DNA of 40,516 nt from Pelagimonas sp. (GCA_025210265.1 JAOASD010000028.1:1-40516), one strand, 5' to 3'; counted from the stretch's first letter, positions 32,179 through 40,516 are shown. A program made the numbers and translations. The notes: generated by a model from the letters alone, not told the origin.

Positions 32179-33135
32179 ATGCAAATTTGTTTCACACTGT
32201 TTCCCGGATTTCGGGGCCTGCCCTTTATCCTCGCCTGCGAGGTGCTTCGGGTGGCCAATCAATGCGCTGGTCAGGCCTTGTTTTCATGGCACTGTCGCAG
32301 TGTGTCCGGGGAACCGGTCAGCTCAGCCGAGGGGCTGCGCGTGGCCCCGGATGTGACCGGCTGGGACGGCGGCGAGGCGCTGGATCTGGTGATGTTGGGG
32401 GCCGGGTTTGATCCGCTGCAGCATCTGCCCATGGGGCTGCGCGGGTTCCTGTCCCGCGCCGATGCCAAAGGCGCGACACTGGGCGGGTTCGAGGCCGGCG
32501 CGGTTGTGCTGGCAGAGCTGGGCCTGCTCAAATCTCATCAGGCGGTTCTGGTGGAAGAGGCCCGCCCGCATATGCGTGAAAACTGGCCTGAGATCGCGCT
32601 GTCAGAGGCCCCGATTTCCTTTGATCGCGCACGGTTGACCGCCGGTGGCGGGCTGGCGTCGGGCGAGGCCATGCTGGCCTGGATCGCCCATGCGGTGTCC
32701 CCTGCTCTGGCCGCGCAGGTCTCTGCCGCCCTGGCGCTTGGCCGGATCGAAGAGGCCGGCCAACATCAGGAAATGGCTCAAAGTGACGATCCGATTTTGA
32801 CCCGGATGCTGGCGATCATGGCCAGTCAACTGCAGGATCCGCTGCCGCTGGATTCGGTGGCCCGCGCCTTGGAAATCAGCCCGAAACAAATGCGCAGCCG
32901 CTGTCAGAAAGGGTTGGGAAAAACGCCGCAACATGCCTATCTGGATTTGCGTCTGCAACGGGCCCGTCAGCTGATTGCAAATACAGAGCTGCCCGTGCAG
33001 GACATCGCACAAGCGACAGGTTTTGCATCATCTTCGGCATTTACCCGCAGTTATCGGACCCGATATGGGGAAACCCCGCGTTCGGAGCGCGCGGCACGCC
33101 ACCGTCCAGACACCGCGGCTCTGGTTCAGGAATAG
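32179..33135 (+). CDS. GlxA-family AraC-type transcriptional regulator
   Basis: A 318-residue regulator. The N-terminal ~170 residues form a DJ-1/PfpI-like (class I glutamine amidotransferase) sensor domain (QICFTLFPGFRGLPFILACEVLRVANQ, then DLVMLGAGFDP and GGFEAGAVVLAELGLL). The C-terminal ~100 residues carry two helix-turn-helix motifs, including VARALEISPKQMRSRCQK and IAQATGFASSSAFTRSYRTRYGETP. Relatives often respond to quaternary amines or nitrogen compounds; no target is evident here. The ATG at 32179 follows GGAA. It is inserted between frr and pyrH, and its flanks are AT-rich, which suggests later arrival. Confidence 0.88.
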   Translation: MQICFTLFPGFRGLPFILACEVLRVANQCAGQALFSWHCRSVSGEPVSSAEGLRVAPDVTGWDGGEALDLVMLGAGFDPLQHLPMGLRGFLSRADAKGATLGGFEAGAVVLAELGLLKSHQAVLVEEARPHMRENWPEIALSEAPISFDRARLTAGGGLASGEAMLAWIAHAVSPALAAQVSAALALGRIEEAGQHQEMAQSDDPILTRMLAIMASQLQDPLPLDSVARALEISPKQMRSRCQKGLGKTPQHAYLDLRLQRARQLIANTELPVQDIAQATGFASSSAFTRSYRTRYGETPRSERAARHRPDTAALVQE

Positions 33136-33158
33136 GCGCGGCCAATTATACCAGTGGA

Positions 33159-33176
33159 TGAAATTAACTAATTTCA
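33159..33176. promoter_or_regulatory. AT-rich palindrome downstream of the regulator gene
   Basis: TGAAATTAACTAATTTCA is a perfect 8-base inverted repeat around AC, 23 bases after the regulator stop. Without a GC-rich stem or T run it looks more like a binding site than a terminator. Confidence 0.35.
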
Positions 33177-33254
33177 ATATTCCCTGGATTGCATTGAATT
33201 GCCACCATCACCGAACGTGCACATATCCATTCGTATAGTCCGCTGACAGATATA

Positions 33255-33285
33255 AAAAGCGCGCCACCAAATGGGGCGCGCTTTT
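33255..33285. terminator. Bidirectional terminator between the regulator and pyrH
   Basis: AAAAGCGCGCC (33255-33265) pairs with GGCGCGCTTTT (33275-33285), giving a GC-rich 7-bp core flanked by A on one side and T on the other. It can terminate both the plus-strand regulator and minus-strand pyrH. Confidence 0.9.
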
Positions 33286-33353
33286 GCATTTCCAATCTCG
33301 GTTATTAGAGCGTTGCACGGACAACAATCCGCCGCCCCCGGATCAGCCCAGGC

Positions 33354-34088
33354 TCATCCCTGAACGCGGGTGAACGTGCCCTTCCCGGCCAGAATGCCGC
33401 GGAAGCCACCGGGTTCGTCCAGCGGGAACACGATGATCGGCAGATTGTTGTCGCGCGCCAGCGCAATGGCCGAGGCATCCATGACCTTGAGATTCTTCGC
33501 CAGCACCTCGTCAAAGGTCACGCTGTCATAGCGTTTGGCATCGTCATTCTGGCGCGGATCCTTGTCATAGATCCCGTCCACACCGTTTTTGCCCATAAAG
33601 ATCGCCTCGCAGGCCATTTCATTGGCGCGCAGCGCGGCGGCGGTGTCGGTGGTGAAATAGGGGTTGCCGGTGCCGGCAGCAAAGATGCAGACCCGCTTTT
33701 TTTCCAGGTGGCGCACTGCGCGGCGGCGAATATAGGGTTCGGCCACCTCATCCATACGGATCGCGGTGATCACGCGACAGAACACGCCCATGCTTTCCAG
33801 CGCGGATTGCATCCCCAGCGCGTTCATCACCGTGGCCAGCATCCCCATGTAATCGGCGGTGGTGCGTTCCATGCCCTGCGCGCTGCCGGACAGGCCGCGG
33901 AAAATATTACCGCCGCCGATCACCATGCAGATTTCGACACCCATGTCATGCACGGCTTTGACTTCGCGGGCGATGCGTTCGACGGTTGGCGGGTGCAGGC
34001 CAAACCCCTGATCGCCCATCAAGGCCTCGCCCGAGATCTTGAGCATGACGCGGTTGAAGGTGGTCTCTGGCGTGCTGCTCTCGCTCAT
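33354..34088 (-). CDS. pyrH: Uridylate kinase
   Basis: A 244-residue hexameric UMP kinase of the amino acid kinase family, which phosphorylates UMP to UDP with ATP. Family features are [12 protein letters not shown] near residue 14, [45 protein letters not shown] and GIYDKDP. GGAGCGCAAC precedes the ATG. It is transcribed divergently from miaA and ends toward a bidirectional terminator; tsf and rpsB, its common partners, are not adjacent. Confidence 0.97.
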   Translation of the reverse strand: MSESSTPETTFNRVMLKISGEALMGDQGFGLHPPTVERIAREVKAVHDMGVEICMVIGGGNIFRGLSGSAQGMERTTADYMGMLATVMNALGMQSALESMGVFCRVITAIRMDEVAEPYIRRRAVRHLEKKRVCIFAAGTGNPYFTTDTAAALRANEMACEAIFMGKNGVDGIYDKDPRQNDDAKRYDSVTFDEVLAKNLKVMDASAIALARDNNLPIIVFPLDEPGGFRGILAGKGTFTRVQG

Positions 34089-34125
34089 GTTGCGCTCCGT
34101 CTGGCAGGGGATATGATCGGCGCCA

Positions 34126-34140
34126 GTTTTGGCTCAAAAC
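34126..34140. other. Short hairpin upstream of pyrH
   Basis: GTTTTG-gct-CAAAAC is a perfect 6-bp inverted repeat 37 bases upstream of the pyrH ATG. It may be a leader structure or an operator half of the divergent pyrH-miaA promoter. Confidence 0.3.
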
Positions 34141-34150
34141 CGGCGGATCT

Positions 34151-34196
34151 GCAATGGCAGAACATGCGCCGTAGGGCGCAATGGCAGAACATGCGC
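34151..34196. repeat. Tandem 19-bp direct repeat in the pyrH-miaA gap
   Basis: GCAATGGCAGAACATGCGC occurs exactly at 34151-34169 and again at 34178-34196, a 27-base period. The second copy is bounded by GCGCA and TGCGC, so it also has inverted ends. Both copies contain an in-frame ATG for miaA. It lies between the divergent pyrH and miaA genes and could be a duplicated binding site. Confidence 0.75.
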
Positions 34197-34238
34197 GGGG
34201 GCCGGGACTATGGGCTGGAATATGAGAAAGTCGAACCA

Positions 34239-35138
34239 GTGACGGCAGCGCAGACACAAAGTACAAAAGCGGTGGTGGATCAGCTGGATCCGACACGCCC
34301 TGTCCTGATTGCCGGGCCGACAGCCAGTGGCAAATCGGCGCTGGCGCTGCGGATTGCTCAGGCGCAGGGCCGGATTGTGGTCAATGCTGACGCGCTTCAG
34401 GTCTTTGCGGACTGGCCGATTCTGTCGGCCCGCCCCCCAGCCGAGGACGAAGCCCGCGCGCCGCACATGTTATACGGGCATGTGCCGGGGCATCACGCCT
34501 ATTCCGTTGGCGAATGGCTGCGCGACCTGACCCCGTTGCTGAACGGCCCCGACCCGCTGGTGATTGTCGGTGGCACGGGGCTGTATTTCACCGCGCTGAC
34601 CGAAGGTCTGGCCGATATTCCCCCGGTGCCTGATGCCATTCGCGCCAAAGGCAACACCCTGGCTCTGGCCACCATGGTCGATCAGCTGGACCCCGCCTCT
34701 CGCGCGCGCATTGACCTGCAGAACCCGATGCGGGTGCAACGCGCCTGGGAAGTTCTGCACGCCACGGGCCGCGGCATTGCCGACTGGCAGGATGCCACGC
34801 CGCCCCCCCTGTTGCCGCTGTCGCAGGCCCAGCCGCTGCTTCTGGACGCGCCCAAAGACTGGCTGACCCCCAGAATCGAACAGCGGTTTGATCTGATGCT
34901 GCAGGCCGGCGCGTTAGAGGAAGCCCGCGCCAACCTGCCCGAATGGTCCCCCGCCCGGCCCTCGGCCAAAACCATCGGCGCGCCAGAGCTGATCGCGCAT
35001 CTTCAGGGGCAGCTGTCGCTGGAGGAGGCCGCAGAAAAGGCGACAATCGCGACCCGCCAATATGCCAAACGTCAGCGCACCTGGTTTCGCAAACGGATGC
35101 GTGACTGGCAGCGCCTGACACCCGAGCACCTGACATGA
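34239..35138 (+). CDS. miaA: tRNA dimethylallyltransferase
   Basis: An enzyme of about 299 residues that adds a dimethylallyl group to A37 of tRNAs reading codons that start with U. Walker A is GPTASGKS. NADALQVFADWPILSARP, YSVGEWLRDL, VIVGGTGLYFTALTEGLA and the C-terminal TRQYAKRQRTWFRKR are family blocks. The start is uncertain: GTG 34239 behind GAGAAAG gives a normal N-terminus, ATG 34191 would add 16 residues, and the still longer open frame reaches into pyrH and is not homologous. The stop overlaps the next gene as ATGA. Confidence 0.93.
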   Translation: MTAAQTQSTKAVVDQLDPTRPVLIAGPTASGKSALALRIAQAQGRIVVNADALQVFADWPILSARPPAEDEARAPHMLYGHVPGHHAYSVGEWLRDLTPLLNGPDPLVIVGGTGLYFTALTEGLADIPPVPDAIRAKGNTLALATMVDQLDPASRARIDLQNPMRVQRAWEVLHATGRGIADWQDATPPPLLPLSQAQPLLLDAPKDWLTPRIEQRFDLMLQAGALEEARANLPEWSPARPSAKTIGAPELIAHLQGQLSLEEAAEKATIATRQYAKRQRTWFRKRMRDWQRLTPEHLT

Positions 35139-36025
35139 CAGAGGATCCGGGCGACGCGCGCAACCAAGTGCCCACATTCCTGCGCAAAGCCCTGCCCCCC
35201 GCGCCTGCGCCCAAAGGGCCGGTGAGCTGTGGGTCTTTTGCTTTGGCGCAACAGGGGGCGAGCTGGGCCTCGGGGCTGCTGCATGACCTGCCCGATCACT
35301 ACCTGCTGTGGATCACCAAGGGCCAGGGGCGGCTGATCCTTGAGGGTGTACGGCACGGACTGTCTGCGCATCAATTGCTGTTCATACCTGCGGGTCATGT
35401 GTTCAGCCTCGATCTGCCTCTGGGGGCGCAGGCCCTGTATCTGCGCTGTCCGCCGCGCTTTGGTGGCGATGTGCTGCCCTCTCGCCCTGTGCTGCTGCGC
35501 CTGAGCACCGCGCAGGCGCAGGTCACATTGACCGGAGAGCTGGACGCCATCACCCGCGAACTCGCAGCCCAGCAACCCGCCATGGAGACCGCGATCACCG
35601 CCCGCATCGCCCTGATTGCCGTGCTGATGCAGCGGCAGTTGCCGCCGGGCAATGCCCCCGATCCGCTGGCCCCGAATGATGCGGCCGCGCGGCTGGTCAG
35701 GCGGTTCGCCCGCGCTCTGGCCCGCGATTTCCGCAGCCCCAAACCCATGGCCGAATACGCCCGCGCGCTAGAGATCACACCGACCCATCTGACCCGCGTC
35801 TGTCGCCAGTGCTGTGGCCTGACCGCCGCCGATATGCTGACCCAGCGCAAACTTCATGCGGCGCGTCTGGCGCTGGCTGCAAATGGCCCGGCGATCAAGG
35901 ACATCGCTGCGGATCTTGGCTTTGCCTCTGCGGCATATTTCACCCGTTTCATTCAGAATCACACCGGGATGCCCCCGACCGCGCTGCGCCGTCAGGCGCG
36001 CCAGAAAACCCGCGAACAGGGGTGA
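35135..36025 (+). CDS. AraC-family transcriptional regulator
   Basis: A 296-residue regulator with an N-terminal cupin-like sensor domain (about residues 40-115: HYLLWITKGQGRLILEGVRHGLSAHQLLFIPAGHVFSLDL). A C-terminal double helix-turn-helix domain follows (about 190-290), with YARALEITPTHLTRVCRQCCGLTAADMLTQRKL and IAADLGFASAAYFTRFIQNHTGMPPTALR. It overlaps the miaA stop by four bases, so it may be co-translated with a tRNA modification enzyme. It lies just upstream of the peptide ABC transporter operon, whose leader carries GCGACAC repeats, the likely target. Confidence 0.9.
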   Translation: MTEDPGDARNQVPTFLRKALPPAPAPKGPVSCGSFALAQQGASWASGLLHDLPDHYLLWITKGQGRLILEGVRHGLSAHQLLFIPAGHVFSLDLPLGAQALYLRCPPRFGGDVLPSRPVLLRLSTAQAQVTLTGELDAITRELAAQQPAMETAITARIALIAVLMQRQLPPGNAPDPLAPNDAAARLVRRFARALARDFRSPKPMAEYARALEITPTHLTRVCRQCCGLTAADMLTQRKLHAARLALAANGPAIKDIAADLGFASAAYFTRFIQNHTGMPPTALRRQARQKTREQG

Positions 36026-36330
36026 AATTCCGGGCTCTCGCAGTTGTGAACAGGCAGTACAGCCAGGCAGGCCGCGCCATCGCGTACCATTCGTGTTTTG
36101 CGACACTTCAAGGTCGGGTTTTCGCCTTGTGTCGCGATCTTTGTCGCTTTTGAATGGGGTTGATGTCGCTTTTTTACCTCAAAACGCCGATTGCAGCCGT
36201 TGACGCCGCGCCGCAAACAGTGCCGAATGGGTGCGACACTTGGGAACAGTCTGGATCATCCGGGATCACACCGATCCGGGGCACCGGCAAATTCCCCCAT
36301 AAAATCAACTTGTGTCACAGGGAGAACAGA
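36026..36330. promoter_or_regulatory. Regulatory gap with GCGACAC repeats before the ABC transporter operon
   Basis: There is no gene here. GCGACAC at 36100-36106 pairs with GTGTCGC at 36129-36135 (with AAGG/CCTT inside), TGTCGC recurs at 36142-36147 and 36164-36169, and GCGACACTT recurs at 36233-36241. AraC-type proteins bind such repeated sites. A G/C-rich imperfect dyad (CCGGGATC and GATCCGG, about 36258-36278) precedes the AGGGAGA ribosome binding site of the binding-protein gene. Confidence 0.5.
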
Positions 36331-38001
36331 ATGACGCACCAACACAGCCAAGGCACGCTGCACCCCGCAGCAGAGATGTATGCCGACGAATTTCGCGCAG
36401 GTCACATGGATCGCCGTGAATTTCTGGCACGCAGCACTGCGCTGGGTCTGACAGCAACCGCGGCCTATGCGCTTGGTGGCCTGCAAAGCCCCGCTCAGGC
36501 GGCGGCCCATGCCCAGCAGGGCGGCACGGTTCGGATGGAAATGGAAGTGCGCGCGCTGAAGGATCCGCGCACCTATGACTGGACCCAGATCGCAACCTTC
36601 AGCGCCGGCTGGCTGGAATATCTGGTCGAGTATAACAGCGACGGGTCGTTCAACCCGATGCTGCTGGAAAGCTGGGAAGCCAACGCAGACGCCACCGAAT
36701 ACACCCTGCGCGTGCGCAAAGGGGTCAAATGGAACAATGGCGATGATTTCACCGCCGAAGACGTGGCGCGCAACATCGCGGGCTGGTGTGACAAATCGGT
36801 CGAGGGCAATTCGATGGCCGGTCGCATGGCGTCGCTGGTCGACGATGAAACCGGTCAGGCCGCCGAAGGCGCGATCACCGTGGTCGACAGCCACACCGTG
36901 ATGCTGAAAACCAAGGCTCCCGACATCACCCTGGTGCCCGGCATGGCCGATTACCCGGCGGCCATCGTGCATTCCAGCCACGACCCCAACACCATGCTGA
37001 GCAACCCGGTCGGTACCGGCTATATGCTGCCCGAAAGCCACGAAGTCGGCGTCAAAGGTGTGCTGGTGCGCAACGAAGGCCATGACTGGTGGGGCTATGC
37101 GGCCGGCAAAGGCGGCTATCTGGACCGCATCGAATTTGTGGATTTCGGCACCGATCCGGCTGCGCATGTCGCCGCCTATGAGGCCGAAGAAATCGACATG
37201 AACTGGGAAAGCCAGGGTGATTTCATCGAAATCATGGATGCGATCGGTCTGGTCAAATCCGAAGTGGCGTCGGGCGCGACCATCGTGATCCGCCCCAACC
37301 AGCTGGCCGAAGACGCCGATGGCAACAGGATCTATGCCGACAAGCGTGTGCGCCAGGCGCTGGCCATGGCGGTGGACAATGCGATCTGCCTGGAACTGGG
37401 CTACGCCAATCTGGGCATCGCTGCCGACAACTGCCATGTGGGTCCGATGCACCCGGAACATGATCCCAGCGTGACCCGCCTGCCCCATGATCCGGCCAAG
37501 GCCAAGGCCCTGATGGAAGAGGCCGGGATGCTCGATTTCGAGCACGAGCTGCATTCCATCGACGACGGCTATCGTAAGGACACCGCCGATGCGGTGGCGG
37601 CGCAGCTGCGCGATGCCGGTTTCAAGGTCAAGCGCACGGTCCTGCCCGGTTCGACCTTCTGGAACGACTGGGTCAAATACGCGTTCAGCACGACCAACTG
37701 GAACCACCGCCCGCTGGGCACGCAGGTTCTGGGTCTGGCCTATAAATCCGGCGAAGCCTGGAATGAATTTGGCTGGTCCAACCCGGAATTTGACGCGCTT
37801 CTGGCCGAGGCAAACAGCCTGGCCGATGCAGAGGCCCGTCGCGCGGTGATGACCAAAATCCAGTCCCTCGTGATCGAAGAAGGCGTGACCATGCAGCCCT
37901 ACTGGCGCTCGATCCAGCGTCACCATGTCGAAGGCCTGGTGGGCGTGGATATGCACATTGCCTATCTGCCGCAGATCTACAAATGGGGCTGGGCCGCCTA
38001 A
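36331..38001 (+). CDS. Peptide-type ABC transporter substrate-binding protein (Tat-exported)
   Basis: A 556-residue family 5 extracellular solute-binding protein (DppA/OppA-like). The N-terminus carries a twin-arginine signal: DRREFLARS at about 27-35, then a hydrophobic stretch ending AQAAA. The conserved core includes [48 protein letters not shown] and [13 protein letters not shown]. Substrate is not predictable; this family also binds opines and sugars. The ATG at 36331 follows AGGGAGA; longer in-frame starts reach into the regulatory repeats. A GC-rich hairpin separates it from the permease genes, so it may be made in excess over them. Confidence 0.93.
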   Translation: MTHQHSQGTLHPAAEMYADEFRAGHMDRREFLARSTALGLTATAAYALGGLQSPAQAAAHAQQGGTVRMEMEVRALKDPRTYDWTQIATFSAGWLEYLVEYNSDGSFNPMLLESWEANADATEYTLRVRKGVKWNNGDDFTAEDVARNIAGWCDKSVEGNSMAGRMASLVDDETGQAAEGAITVVDSHTVMLKTKAPDITLVPGMADYPAAIVHSSHDPNTMLSNPVGTGYMLPESHEVGVKGVLVRNEGHDWWGYAAGKGGYLDRIEFVDFGTDPAAHVAAYEAEEIDMNWESQGDFIEIMDAIGLVKSEVASGATIVIRPNQLAEDADGNRIYADKRVRQALAMAVDNAICLELGYANLGIAADNCHVGPMHPEHDPSVTRLPHDPAKAKALMEEAGMLDFEHELHSIDDGYRKDTADAVAAQLRDAGFKVKRTVLPGSTFWNDWVKYAFSTTNWNHRPLGTQVLGLAYKSGEAWNEFGWSNPEFDALLAEANSLADAEARRAVMTKIQSLVIEEGVTMQPYWRSIQRHHVEGLVGVDMHIAYLPQIYKWGWAA

Positions 38002-38016
38002 GGTCTGATGACCCGC

Positions 38017-38047
38017 AGGGGGCCGCGCGCAGATCGTGCGGCCCTCT
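38017..38047 (+). promoter_or_regulatory. Intercistronic hairpin between binding protein and permease
   Basis: AGGGGGCCGC (38017-38026) pairs with GCGGCCCTCT (38038-38047) with one G-U pair. No T run follows. Such a hairpin after a binding-protein gene can protect its mRNA and lower downstream permease expression. Confidence 0.55.
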
Positions 38048-38134
38048 CGCTCAGGCGCGCCCGGCGGGCCTGACGATTTTAGCAAGCTGTCTGGACATCC
38101 AACCAGCAGCAAGCCGCGACCAACAGGGGCATTC

Positions 38135-39220
38135 ATGGGACTGTTCATACTCAGGCGCGTTGGGATGATGATCCTGACGGCGCTCTGCCTGACTTATATC
38201 GTCTTCTTTCTGACCAACCTTTATCCGAACCTGGAAAAACTTGCGAAAACGCAGGGCAATTTCCGCATGTCGGACGAAGCCGTGGCCAGTTTCCTGGAAA
38301 AGGGCGGCTATTTGCAGCCCATGCCCAAGAAATACGCCGAATGGATGGGCCTGATGCCGTCCTACCGGCACACCCACGAGGATGGCAGCGTCACCGGGCG
38401 TTGCATCGCACCGGGCAGTGACCCGGCCGAGGCACCGCAGTTCTGCGGCATCCTGCAGGGCTATTGGGGGTTCTCCACCATTTCCAAAGTTCCGGTCAGC
38501 CAGGTGCTGCAGCCGCGCCTGGCCAATACCGGGTTTTTGATGCTGTGCGTCATGCTGGTCATGGTGCCGATGGCGCTTTTGGTGGGGGTTTTGGCGGGGA
38601 TGCGCGAAGGATCGCGTCTGGACCGCACCCTGTCGACCTTTTCGATCACCACCACGGCGACGCCGGAATATGTGTCCGGGGTGATCTTTATCGCGCTGTT
38701 CGCCGCGTCGTCTTCGCCGATCAACCAATGGCTGAAATCCAGTGGTCTGATCGAGGGCAAGACCCTGTTCAAAGGCTCGGCCTCCAAGGCGATGACCGAA
38801 CCGAGCTTTGAAAACTTTACCCTGCCGGTGCTGACCATTGCGCTATATGGGATGGGCTATATCGCGCGAATGACGCGGGCCTCCATGGCCGAGGTCATGA
38901 CCGCGCAATATATCCGCACCGCGCGGCTGAAAGGGGTCAGCTTTGGCAAGATCGTGATGAAACACGCGCTGCGCAACGCGCTGATCGCGCCTTTCACCGT
39001 GATCATGCTGCAGATTCCCTGGCTGTTGAACGGCGTGGTGATCGTGGAAACCCTGTTCCAATATAAAGGCCTGGGCTGGGAGCTGGTCCGCGCCGCGGGC
39101 AACAATGATATCGAGATGCTGTTGGGCATTTCTGTTGTTTCGGTTGTGGTTGTTCTGGTTACGCAGCTGATCTCTGACATCGGCTATGTGTATCTCAACC
39201 CGCGCATCAGCGTGACATAA
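38135..39220 (+). CDS. ABC transporter permease, DppB-like
   Basis: A 361-residue inner-membrane permease of the dipeptide/oligopeptide type. The first helix is RRVGMMILTALCLTYIVFFLTNL, followed by a large non-membrane loop (about residues 30-130) typical of the B subunit. Later helices include LMLCVMLVMVPMALLVGVLAG, and the EAA-like loop is around RTARLKGVSFGKIVMKHALRNALIAPF. The start at 38135 follows CAGGGGC; an earlier in-frame start would not be homologous. It precedes the second permease by 10 bases. Confidence 0.92.
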   Translation: MGLFILRRVGMMILTALCLTYIVFFLTNLYPNLEKLAKTQGNFRMSDEAVASFLEKGGYLQPMPKKYAEWMGLMPSYRHTHEDGSVTGRCIAPGSDPAEAPQFCGILQGYWGFSTISKVPVSQVLQPRLANTGFLMLCVMLVMVPMALLVGVLAGMREGSRLDRTLSTFSITTTATPEYVSGVIFIALFAASSSPINQWLKSSGLIEGKTLFKGSASKAMTEPSFENFTLPVLTIALYGMGYIARMTRASMAEVMTAQYIRTARLKGVSFGKIVMKHALRNALIAPFTVIMLQIPWLLNGVVIVETLFQYKGLGWELVRAAGNNDIEMLLGISVVSVVVVLVTQLISDIGYVYLNPRISVT

Positions 39221-39230
39221 GGAGGCGCTC

Positions 39231-40421
39231 ATGGAACCTTTGAGCTGGGGCGCAATCCTTGCGCAGATTTTTATCCGCTTCACGCCGGTCTGGATCGCGC
39301 TGATCCTGATGTTCGTGGTCTCGTTCCGCTATCGCCGGAAACTGGGCCTGTATGGCAAGCTGTATGACAGCCCTGTGGGGCTGATCGGGCTGGGGCTGGT
39401 CATGTTCTGGGTCTTTACGGCGATCTTTGCCGGGCTGTTCGACATGATCGGCACCCATGACCCGCTGAGCCAGGTATCCGGCATGAAGAACAAACTGCCC
39501 GGCACGCCGCTGCGCGGAGCCGAGGCAGGCGATTACCCGCATTACCTGCTGGGTGGGGACAAGCTGGCGCGGGATGTGTTCACCCGCATGGTCGAAGGCA
39601 GCGCGGTGGTGATTGCCATTGCGCCGCTGGCGACGCTGTTTGCCTTTATGGTCGGCATCACGCTGGGCCTGCCCGCGGGCTATTACGGCGGCAAGCTGGA
39701 TACAGTGCTGAGCTTTCTCGCCAACCTGATCCTGGCTTTCCCGGTGATCCTGCTGTTCTACCTGCTGGTCACACCGGAAATCGCGCTGACAGGTTTGCCG
39801 CAATATATGGCGACGCTGCTGTTCTTTTTCCCGCTGGTGTTCATGTCGGTGCTGCTACATTCGCGGTTCCGCACACAGCCCAGCAAGAACATGACCTGGC
39901 AGGCGATCGTGCTGATCCCGATGCTGCTGATCTACCTGTCGGCGATCAACGCGCCGGACAGCAAGATCGACTTCTGGCCGCTGGACTTCATTCCGCTGGA
40001 TGGCGGGTTGCTGACGGTGTTTGTGTCGGTGGTGTTTGTCAATTCGCCTACGGTGTTCCGCATCGTGCGCGGCCTGACGCTGGACATCAAAACCCGCGAC
40101 TATGTGGCGGCGGCGCAGACCCGTGGCGAGCGCCCCTGGTACATCATGCTGTGGGAGATCTTGCCCAATGCGCGTGGCCCGCTGATCGTCGATTTCTGCC
40201 TGCGGATCGGCTATACCACCATCCTTCTGGGGACTTTGGGCTTTTTCGGCCTGGGTCTGGCCTCGGAAAGCCCGGATTGGGGCACGACGATCAATGATGG
40301 CCGCAAGCTGCTGCTGATCTACCTGCATCCGGCGCTGGTGCCGGCTCTGTCTCTGCTGAGCCTGGTGCTGGGGCTGAACCTGTTGGCCGATGGTCTGCGC
40401 GAGGAATCCCTGCGCGACTGA
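39231..40421 (+). CDS. ABC transporter permease, DppC-like, extended
   Basis: A 396-residue permease, partner of the preceding one. Helices include IALILMFVVSF, GLIGLGLVMFWVFTAIFAGLF and IAIAPLATLFAFMVGITLGLPAGYYGG. The EAA loop is around TRDYVAAAQTRGERPWYIMLWEILPNARGPLIVDF, and the C-terminal LGLNLLADGLREESLRD is canonical. It is about 100 residues longer than usual: extra hydrophobic segments lie at the N-terminus and in the middle (residues about 185-250). GGAGG precedes the ATG. The ATPase genes expected next are not in the window. Confidence 0.92.
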   Translation: MEPLSWGAILAQIFIRFTPVWIALILMFVVSFRYRRKLGLYGKLYDSPVGLIGLGLVMFWVFTAIFAGLFDMIGTHDPLSQVSGMKNKLPGTPLRGAEAGDYPHYLLGGDKLARDVFTRMVEGSAVVIAIAPLATLFAFMVGITLGLPAGYYGGKLDTVLSFLANLILAFPVILLFYLLVTPEIALTGLPQYMATLLFFFPLVFMSVLLHSRFRTQPSKNMTWQAIVLIPMLLIYLSAINAPDSKIDFWPLDFIPLDGGLLTVFVSVVFVNSPTVFRIVRGLTLDIKTRDYVAAAQTRGERPWYIMLWEILPNARGPLIVDFCLRIGYTTILLGTLGFFGLGLASESPDWGTTINDGRKLLLIYLHPALVPALSLLSLVLGLNLLADGLREESLRD

Positions 40422-40516
40422 TACCAAAACACGCCCGGGGGCCGGCCCCCCGCGCCCCCGGGGTGTGAAAAACCAAGAACCCCCCGGGCGGGTTGGGTTT
40501 GGGCCCGGGGGGGGGG
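40422..40516. other. GC-rich low-complexity tail, probable contig end
   Basis: After the permease stop the sequence turns into runs of G and C (CCCGGGGGCCGGCCCCCC, then AAAAACCAAGAA, ending in ten G). It resembles a GC hairpin of the extragenic repeat type seen at 1923-2012 degraded by sequencing or assembly error. No gene or terminator should be called here. Confidence 0.5.

Noticed and set aside
33708-34238. Long 5' extension of the miaA frame across the pyrH 5' half
   Set aside because: The extension is antisense to conserved pyrH and has no MiaA similarity; MiaA homology starts just before its P-loop.
36256-38148. 630-codon minus-strand frame opposite the peptide-binding protein
   Set aside because: Shadow of the well-supported binding-protein gene, without family similarity.

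Overview
The window reads as the chromosome of an alphaproteobacterium of the Rhodobacterales (Roseobacter/Rhodobacter type). The GC content is high, the protein families are typical of that group, and lipid A is made through LpxI. A bamA-skp-fabZ-lpxA-lpxI-lpxB block sits next to uppS-cdsA-dxr-rseP. I see no rRNA, tRNA, insertion sequence or CRISPR array. The last ~90 bases collapse into G/C homopolymers and look like the end of a contig.

Layout. (1) 2-724: the 3' part of an unrecognised, lower-GC gene, then ~380 bp with dyad symmetries and a terminator. (2) 1103-5529 (minus): coxG-coxS-coxL-coxM, a form II (AYRGAGR) CO-dehydrogenase-like molybdenum hydroxylase. (3) 5613-16032: a pyrroloquinoline quinone (PQQ) alcohol oxidation island. 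It holds a lanthanide-type quinoprotein alcohol dehydrogenase (WDYD motif), cytochrome c-550 PedF, an XoxJ-like binding protein, a beta-propeller protein, an ABC system (binding protein, ATPase, permease), an Asp-rich secreted protein, and a second binding protein plus ATPase without a permease. Several promoters share a TCGTA motif, suggesting a common regulator outside the window. (4) 16140-19176 (minus): a DUF1963 protein and a HerA-like DUF853 ATPase. (5) 19240-19495: two candidate small RNAs, one exposing anti-Shine-Dalgarno CCUCCC sequences in hairpin loops. (6) 19668-20273: an IalB-family protein. (7) 20362-31790 (minus): lipid A and fatty acid synthesis, outer-membrane assembly, isoprenoid and phospholipid genes, a small membrane ORF, and frr. 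(8) 32179-33135: a GlxA-type AraC regulator with AT-rich flanks, lying between frr and pyrH. (9) pyrH and divergent miaA, then an AraC regulator overlapping miaA. (10) 36331-40421: a peptide-type ABC transporter (Tat-exported binding protein and two permeases), with its ATPase genes presumably beyond the end.

How it fits together. Region 3 would oxidise alcohols in the periplasm with PQQ and a lanthanide, passing electrons to cytochrome c-550. The molybdenum hydroxylase downstream on the same strand could act on a product or related substrate, but this is inference. Regions 7-9 are envelope and translation housekeeping. Region 10 is probably controlled by the AraC gene just upstream, whose product may bind the GCGACAC repeats in the intervening gap.
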